Part shown: positions 7,459 through 12,551 of the stretch, one piece after another
Layout: every line of letters begins with the position of its first letter
Position numbering within the stretch: the stretch's first letter is position 1
Source: Chitinophagaceae bacterium UBA3961
Lineage (GTDB): Bacteria > Bacteroidota > Bacteroidia > Chitinophagales > Chitinophagaceae
NCBI GenBank assembly: GCA_002385265.1
Contig: DGDD01000266.1
Span: 1-12,551, forward strand
Direction: 5' to 3'
DNA: 12,551 nt
Notes under the pieces: generated by a model
Database searches by the model: none
What the model saw: the letters and a program-made list of their open reading frames with translations, nothing else
What the model was told of the DNA's origin: nothing
Position numbers and translations under genes: made by a program

Positions 7459-8961
7459 TTAAATATTATAAATATTCATGTATTTGTCAAGTAAATAGGC
7501 TGTGAAGATCGAAGGATCCAATCCTTTTCCACTGATTTTCAATGATAAACTTTCAGAATCGTACTTCCTACCCCAGATGTGGACCTTCCCATTCAACCAT
7601 TGAAGTAACGGCTGGAAGCTACCATTTCTTATGTATGTGGATAATAAGGGAATCTCCGTAGCTGCCTGCGTATAGAATTGAGCCCCATACATGCTTCCCA
7701 GAGAATAGGTCGGGAAATAGCCGAAACTTCCATGGCTCCAATGCACGTCTTGTAAACAGCCTCGCTTATGGTCAGGAACCGCTACCCCCAAGTAACTCTC
7801 ATAATGGGCATTCCAGTATTCCGGAATATCATGTACCGAAATTGCGCCATCAAACAATAGCTTCTCAATTTCATAGCGAATCATCACATGAAAATGATAG
7901 GTCAACTCATCAGCCTCCGTTCTTATCAACGAAGGGCTTACTTTGTTGATGGCTTTGTAGAATTCCTCTGTACTAATTCCCGCAAACTGCTTTGGAAACA
8001 ACTCTTTTAAAATCGGAAAATAATGCTGACAAAACTCCCAGCTTCTTCCCACTTGATTTTCCCACAACCTCGACTGCGATTCATGTATCGAAAAAGAAGC
8101 CGCTTCGCTCAATGGTAAGCCATATTCCGCTTCAGGCAATGCTTGCTCGTACAACGCATGTCCACCCTCATGAATACAGCTCCAAAGCATATTGCTAAAA
8201 TCCTGCTCATCTATTCGTGTGGTAACGCGTACGTCCTTGCTGTTGAAATTGATAGTAAAAGGGTGCTCCGAAACATCTTGACGTCCGGCTTCAAAATCGT
8301 ATCGCATATCCTTTAGAACCTGTATTCCAAATTCCCACTGCTGGTTTTTCGGAAAATGTTGCCGAAGAAAGCCATCTTCAACTACCGGCTTCGAAAGAAT
8401 TTTATCTAAAATGGATTTCAGTGCAGGTTTTAAATTGGTGAATATTTGGTCCAATAATGCTACCGATGATCCTTTGTCATGATCGTTTAAGTGTGCATCG
8501 TACGGATTCTTTTCATATCCCAACAAGGCCGATTCTTCTTTCTTTAACTGAAGGATTTCAGAAAGGTCGGGGGCAAAAACAGAAAAATCATTTTCTTGAC
8601 GTCCCTTCATCCAACTGTGGAAACTCTTGTGCACAGCTACCGACATCCGTTCAACCAAATCGGTAGGAATCTTGGAGTGGCGCTCGTAGTCTTGCAAACT
8701 CAAAACAACATTGGCTCGTTGGTCCTCAGTAAGACCATCCTCTTCCGAAAGGGTTTTTAAAAGTTGCCCCATTTTTTGAGAAGTGAAGAACTCATGGGCC
8801 AGACTGCTAAGTGTGGCAATTTGTTGCCCTCTAAAATCCGCTCCTTTGGCGGGTAAATAGGTTTCCTGATCCCATTGCAAAACAGCGGAAGCATACCGGA
8901 TATCCGCGATTTTTCTCATTTCCGTTATATACTGTTGATAATGGGGACTTGCCTGACTCAT
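7459..8961 (-). CDS. M32 family metallocarboxypeptidase (carboxypeptidase Taq type, EC 3.4.17.19)
   Basis: A zinc- or cobalt-dependent carboxypeptidase that removes C-terminal residues from peptides, presumably in the cytoplasm because no signal peptide is seen. With ATG 8961 it is 500 residues, the normal M32 length. Family motifs occur in order: LQWDQETYLP (29-37), DVRVTTR (243-249), the metal site HEGGH (264-268, with Glu265 as catalytic base), HESQSRLWEN (293-302, supplying the third ligand Glu294), IRTEADE (346-352), and QDVHWSHGSFGYFPTY (404-419). All key residues are present, so it should be active. An upstream in-frame ATG at 9009 would add 16 unconserved residues; the shorter start fits the family better and also lies just after a promoter-like TAGATTTG. 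It heads the leftward gene cluster. A link to the PKD proteins beyond shared transcription is not supported. Confidence 0.96.
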   Translation of the reverse strand: MSQASPHYQQYITEMRKIADIRYASAVLQWDQETYLPAKGADFRGQQIATLSSLAHEFFTSQKMGQLLKTLSEEDGLTEDQRANVVLSLQDYERHSKIPTDLVERMSVAVHKSFHSWMKGRQENDFSVFAPDLSEILQLKKEESALLGYEKNPYDAHLNDHDKGSSVALLDQIFTNLKPALKSILDKILSKPVVEDGFLRQHFPKNQQWEFGIQVLKDMRYDFEAGRQDVSEHPFTINFNSKDVRVTTRIDEQDFSNMLWSCIHEGGHALYEQALPEAEYGLPLSEAASFSIHESQSRLWENQVGRSWEFCQHYFPILKELFPKQFAGISTEEFYKAINKVSPSLIRTEADELTYHFHVMIRYEIEKLLFDGAISVHDIPEYWNAHYESYLGVAVPDHKRGCLQDVHWSHGSFGYFPTYSLGSMYGAQFYTQAATEIPLLSTYIRNGSFQPLLQWLNGKVHIWGRKYDSESLSLKISGKGLDPSIFTAYLLDKYMNIYNI

Positions 8962-8976
8962 AAAACAATGTTTGCG

Positions 8977-8984
8977 CAAATCTA
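8977..8984 (-). promoter_or_regulatory. Candidate -7 element TAGATTTG for the M32 peptidase cluster
   Basis: Reading leftward, TAGATTTG matches the Bacteroidota -7 consensus TAnnTTTG exactly. It sits about 15 bases before ATG 8961, which would give a very short leader and supports that start over ATG 9009. No good TTG -33 element is found at 17-23 bases upstream, so it could be a chance match. Confidence 0.35.
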
Positions 8985-9037
8985 TAACAGGAATACCATT
9001 TAAGCCCATTTCTATTCAATTTACGTACTGGCGGGTA

Positions 9038-9068
9038 TTGGGTAGCCTCATAGATTAACGTACTTTCA
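9038..9068 (+). promoter_or_regulatory. Candidate Bacteroidota-type promoter for the TPR gene
   Basis: TTG at 9038-9040 (a -33-like element) is followed after 20 bases by TACTTTCA at 9061-9068, an imperfect match to the -7 consensus TAnnTTTG. Transcription would start about 13 bases before ATG 9088. An A-rich leader with AAGG lies just before the start codon. The -7 match is incomplete, so this is tentative. Confidence 0.35.
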
Positions 9069-9087
9069 GGATCTTAAAAAAGGCAAC

Positions 9088-12000
9088 ATGAAACGGTATT
9101 TGATCCTAACGCTTCTACTTTTCACAGCATATTGCGTGCAAGCGCAAACCAGTGCCAATGCAAAGTCTTTGATGGCGGCGGCATCCAAGGATTCTTCCGC
9201 CGGTACGTTTGAAAAAGCGGCGCAGAACATGGATGCGGCAATGGTAGAAGAGCGAAAGCAAGCAAAGCCCGATTTCCTTTTTTTGGCAAACACCTCCTAT
9301 CGAGCCTCAGGTTTGTGGTTAAAAGCAAAAGAGTACTCCAAAGCGCACGATGATTTATACCTATCTCTTTCCCATTTTAGAAAGATCGCCAATCGTGAAA
9401 TGATTGGATACATCCTTCAAGATCTTTCAAGATTGTATGACGCTACTCGCTATAAAGATGTGGTATATACTTTTCCTTCAGTAGATAAAGAAGAAACCTT
9501 CAACGTAAACTTAACCATCGAAACCATCAAAGCTGCCGGAACACCGGGAGTTTACCGCGCATCCTTAAATGCAGGTAGCAACGATGGTGTTTTCGCAGGC
9601 GCTTCAGGAAACGCAGTTGGAAAGTACATAAAGGCCGGAGATAATAGATCTAATAGGGTATTGGGAACAGCGGTTGTAGAACAAGTATTTCCGAATTATG
9701 CTATCGTACGTATTGTATTAAAAAGTGCTACCGATAGCGCTTATGCCATTTATTCCAATGATATGGTATCCATTCCTGTACGTGGACCTAAAATTGAAAG
9801 AAGTGATATCTTTTCGAAAATAACCCTGTTGAATATTCGCTTTCTTGATAACAATAAAAAGCCAATTGTACATCCACGAACAGTGTTTCGTTACAATTCG
9901 AAAGAACTGGAGACTGACATCTACAATCAATTGTTGTTTTCTGTAAAGGAAATCTACGACATGTTCAAAGACGAACCCGAATATCAAAGCACTGAGAAAA
10001 TAAAACGGGGTCGTTTCAGAGGAATTACTTGGATGGAAGCCATGGGAAAGTCTTCTCCTGATGATCTAAAAGCCTTTTTAGGTTTTGTTCGAAATTACCC
10101 GGGCAAATACATGGGTACAGAATGGAAGATTTCGGAAACCTATGCCACTTGGCTCTTGAACAATGCTCCTCCGGGCTCCGATGAAATTATGGATAGTTTG
10201 ATTGCCGCAAAATCGGATGCCCAAATTCGCTTGATCGCCAAAACTTACGAGAAAGATATAAAAGATGTTCTTTTCGAATATTGGTTAACAGATGCTCAAA
10301 ATGCCGCCATAGCCGGTGATCTTAAAACAGCCTACCTGTATGCACCCCTGATTTCTAAAGTGGCAGAAGTATTCAATGAGCCCGACTATTTAGGTTGGGC
10401 TAGCTTTAACTGGGGAAGAATATTAGAAGAAGATAAAAAGATAGACGAAGCTTTAGTGAGCTATCAAAAGGCAATCAGTTATTTTGAAAAGGGCACAGAT
10501 AAAACCGGACTCACTTTTTCATTGAATAACATCGCCTCAAAATATTCTGACCAATACAAATACGAAGAAGCACAGCAAGTACATGAAAAAGCACTGGCCC
10601 TTCGCTTGAAACGATTGGAAACTGACACCTCGGATGAAGCGAGGTATATGGTTGCCCGTTCATACGACGCAATTGGCGGAACTTTTCAAAAACGCAGTAA
10701 ATACAAAGAAGCCATACTTGCATATGAGAAAGGAGTGAAAGTATTAGAAGGTGCCACTGATCTTGATTGTAAAAAGCAGCGCGCGTATTTGTTTCAGCAC
10801 TTAGGAAAAAGTTACGAGAAAATGGGAGAATATGCCATTGCTGCAACCTTCTATGAAAAAGAATTGACTGCTCAAAAAGCACTGGGTGATATTGAAGCAC
10901 AAGGTGACGCACTCGATAATCAAGGCTTCTTGATGAGCAAATTGGGTAACTACCGCGATGCTTATCAAAAATATTCACTTGCTTACGACTACCATACAAG
11001 ATCCGGAAAAACAGACGATGCAGGATTCTCCATGTCGAATATGGGGCAGGTGCTCTGGAGTTTGGGATCTTTCGATAGTGCCATTGCAGCTCATGCAAAA
11101 GCCATTGAATTGAGAACAAAAGCAGGAAACAACAAAGGTGCAGCTTATAGTTGGAAGAAAATGGCAGCCTTGTACAAAGAAAGCGGAAACGCAGCAAAAA
11201 GTATGGAGACTTATCAAAAGGCCCTCGATTTATACAAACAAATTGACGACAAACTATCTTACAGTGAATTATTAGAAGACATCGCCTCTCAATATAAATT
11301 GAATAAAGACTATACCAAAGCTTTGTCTTATTACAACGAAGTATTGAGCAACTATCGGTTGATGAAAGATAGAAACAAAGAGGCCAGCACACTTTCTGCT
11401 ATTGGCGATCTTTACTACGAACAACAACAATACGAAACAGCTTCCGGGTTCTACAATCAAACAGAAAGAATTCAAACAGACATCAATGATCAAACCGGAT
11501 TGATTTATACCTACTGCTCTCAAGCCGGAGTGGAACAAATGCTGCGGGAAGATTTCAAAGCTGCTTTAAACAAATACAAGAAAGCACTCTCCATGGCAGT
11601 AAATACTTCCAGTGAATCGAATATTGCTTTTGCACAACAAAAGATCGGGCTTTTGTATTCTTTCCTAAATCAGTACGATAGCGCAAAGCTTTACTACGAC
11701 AACAGTTTAGCAAAATACAAAGCCCTTGGTGATCTCGAGAACCTCGCGGTGATGTACAATAATTTTGGCTATTACTATAACTATAGAGGGGATTTTGAAA
11801 ATGCTAAACAACAGTTCGATTCTGTGTATGCAATTGGTACTCGTATTAAAAATGCTTACCGCATTGCAGACGGTTTGTATGGATTAAGCGGTTACTATTC
11901 CACATCGGGTGATTTCAAAATGGCGATGACTAAAATTGAAGAAGTACTCAAGATCTACAAAGAAAAAGAAAACCCATGGGGCATAGCGGCTGTCTATTCC

Positions 12001-12551
12001 GATCAAGCCAATATTAAGAACGATCAAGGTGAATACGAAGAAGCTTTGAACTACTATTATAAATCTGATAGTATTTACAATGTTTTGAAGCTTTCAAAGC
12101 CTAGAATCAGTTTGTTAAATAACATCGGTACCATTTATTATTTCCAACACGATTACACGCAGGCGTTGAAGAAATTTGATCAAGTAAAGTCGATGCTTGA
12201 TAAAAACAACGACGACCCTGCTTTTCAAGCACTCATCAAGAGCAATATCGGTGAAGTATATGTTGATTTGAAAAAATACGATACAGCCTACAAGTGGTTG
12301 AAAGAATCTGTAGACATGGCATTTGCACAGAAGAACAATAGAGAAGTATACATTTCTTATACCATTTTGGGTCGTTTACATAGTGAGAAAGGAGAGTATG
12401 AGAAAGCTGCCGCTTGTTTCGTATCTGCTGATTCGGCTTTGAAGATAGGAGGAGAGAAGAAGCTTCAAGTGCAATTATTGGAAAGCTGGGGAAGAATGTT
12501 GTACAAGCAAAAGAAGTTCGACGATGCGAAAGCCAAATTAACTAACTCAAT
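9088..12551 (+). CDS. Exported large TPR-repeat protein with a putative N-terminal beta-barrel module (partial, C-terminus beyond the window)
   Basis: The frame is open for 1154 codons from ATG 9088 to the right edge. A Sec signal peptide covers residues 1-19 (YLILTLLLFTAY, cleavage VQA|Q20). Residues about 20-130 are helical. About 140-233 looks like a small beta-barrel: SNDGVFAGASGNAV followed by VLGTAVVEQVFPNYAIVRI resembles the G-x-x-D-G-V-x-x-G type of SH3-like modules such as the FlgT C-terminal domain (tentative). Residues about 234-430 match nothing I recognise. From about 432 there are 17 complete TPR repeats and a truncated 18th, spaced about 40 residues, with W/Y-G-A-A-Y-P-type positions (for example GRILEEDKKIDEALVSYQKA, IGTIYYFQHDYTQALKKFDQ). 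Forty-residue TPRs are typical of arrays that precede CHAT protease-like domains or signalling modules, but nothing in the window shows the C-terminal module. It is divergent from the M32 cluster. Role: probably a periplasmic or secreted protein-interaction scaffold. Confidence 0.9.
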   Translation, partial: MKRYLILTLLLFTAYCVQAQTSANAKSLMAAASKDSSAGTFEKAAQNMDAAMVEERKQAKPDFLFLANTSYRASGLWLKAKEYSKAHDDLYLSLSHFRKIANREMIGYILQDLSRLYDATRYKDVVYTFPSVDKEETFNVNLTIETIKAAGTPGVYRASLNAGSNDGVFAGASGNAVGKYIKAGDNRSNRVLGTAVVEQVFPNYAIVRIVLKSATDSAYAIYSNDMVSIPVRGPKIERSDIFSKITLLNIRFLDNNKKPIVHPRTVFRYNSKELETDIYNQLLFSVKEIYDMFKDEPEYQSTEKIKRGRFRGITWMEAMGKSSPDDLKAFLGFVRNYPGKYMGTEWKISETYATWLLNNAPPGSDEIMDSLIAAKSDAQIRLIAKTYEKDIKDVLFEYWLTDAQNAAIAGDLKTAYLYAPLISKVAEVFNEPDYLGWASFNWGRILEEDKKIDEALVSYQKAISYFEKGTDKTGLTFSLNNIASKYSDQYKYEEAQQVHEKALALRLKRLETDTSDEARYMVARSYDAIGGTFQKRSKYKEAILAYEKGVKVLEGATDLDCKKQRAYLFQHLGKSYEKMGEYAIAATFYEKELTAQKALGDIEAQGDALDNQGFLMSKLGNYRDAYQKYSLAYDYHTRSGKTDDAGFSMSNMGQVLWSLGSFDSAIAAHAKAIELRTKAGNNKGAAYSWKKMAALYKESGNAAKSMETYQKALDLYKQIDDKLSYSELLEDIASQYKLNKDYTKALSYYNEVLSNYRLMKDRNKEASTLSAIGDLYYEQQQYETASGFYNQTERIQTDINDQTGLIYTYCSQAGVEQMLREDFKAALNKYKKALSMAVNTSSESNIAFAQQKIGLLYSFLNQYDSAKLYYDNSLAKYKALGDLENLAVMYNNFGYYYNYRGDFENAKQQFDSVYAIGTRIKNAYRIADGLYGLSGYYSTSGDFKMAMTKIEEVLKIYKEKENPWGIAAVYSDQANIKNDQGEYEEALNYYYKSDSIYNVLKLSKPRISLLNNIGTIYYFQHDYTQALKKFDQVKSMLDKNNDDPAFQALIKSNIGEVYVDLKKYDTAYKWLKESVDMAFAQKNNREVYISYTILGRLHSEKGEYEKAAACFVSADSALKIGGEKKLQVQLLESWGRMLYKQKKFDDAKAKLTNS
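10381..12551 (+). repeat. TPR array: 17 complete motifs and one cut by the window edge
   Basis: Helical pairs with small residues at the TPR-specific positions recur about every 40 residues from residue 432 of the exported TPR protein. Examples are YEEAQQVHEKALALR, YKEAILAYEKGVKVLE, FDSAIAAHAKAIELR, FKAALNKYKKALSMA, YEEALNYYYKSDSIY and YDTAYKWLKESVDMA. The extra residues beyond the classical 34 form a longer inter-motif loop, as in kinesin light chain-like TPRs. No break or frameshift is seen in the array. Confidence 0.9.

Noticed and set aside
9088..9147. Lipoprotein signal in the TPR protein (Cys16)
   Set aside because: The residues before the cysteine (TAY) do not fit a lipobox, whereas VQA|Q is a good signal peptidase I site.
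10511..11392. A 293-codon open frame on the minus strand
   Set aside because: It lies wholly antisense to the TPR array, which reads in good frame with clear repeats. Its translation is rich in Cys, Ser, Leu, Phe and His with no domain pattern, as expected for a shadow frame.

Overview
The window looks like a chromosomal segment of a Bacteroidota bacterium, most likely of the Chitinophagaceae or a related Chitinophagia/Sphingobacteriia group. The evidence is: (i) two giant PKD-repeat proteins, one ending in a canonical type B C-terminal sorting domain of the type IX secretion system (T9SS), which is specific to this phylum; (ii) a small lipoprotein with the CxSCKK start common in the phylum; (iii) candidate promoters of the Bacteroidota type (TAnnTTTG at -7); and (iv) mostly weak or absent Shine-Dalgarno sites. 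No RNA gene, mobile element, CRISPR array or clear terminator was found, and no stretch over 300 bases lacks a gene.

Layout. Four genes read leftward (minus strand), probably as one cluster: an M32 carboxypeptidase (start about 8961), a 136-residue lipoprotein (7442-7032), a complete 1600-residue PKD/T9SS protein (6974-2172), and a second PKD-repeat protein (2166 to the left edge, C-terminus missing). The gaps are 16, 57 and 5 bases. A single gene reads rightward from 9088 and runs off the right edge. It encodes an exported protein with a possible small beta-barrel module followed by at least 17 full tetratricopeptide (TPR) repeats. The two transcription units diverge from the short 8962-9087 region.

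How they may work together. The two PKD proteins are tandem paralogues. Their first eight repeats, and the start of the ninth, align one-to-one in order and stay within about three residues of register over some 550 residues. This points to duplication of the whole gene, or at least of its N-terminal half, and not to independent repeat growth. Both should be exported by Sec; the complete one should then cross the outer membrane through T9SS to become a cell-surface or secreted adhesin-like fibre. The second probably has the same fate, but its sorting domain lies outside the window. The M32 peptidase is a typical cytoplasmic housekeeping enzyme, and its link to the surface proteins may be positional only. 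The TPR protein is a periplasmic or secreted scaffold of unknown function whose C-terminal module is not visible.

I did not recognise a wholly new defence, biosynthetic or mobile system. The most interesting signals are the collinear giant-gene duplication, the nearly invariant cysteine pair per PKD repeat, and the layout of the TPR protein.
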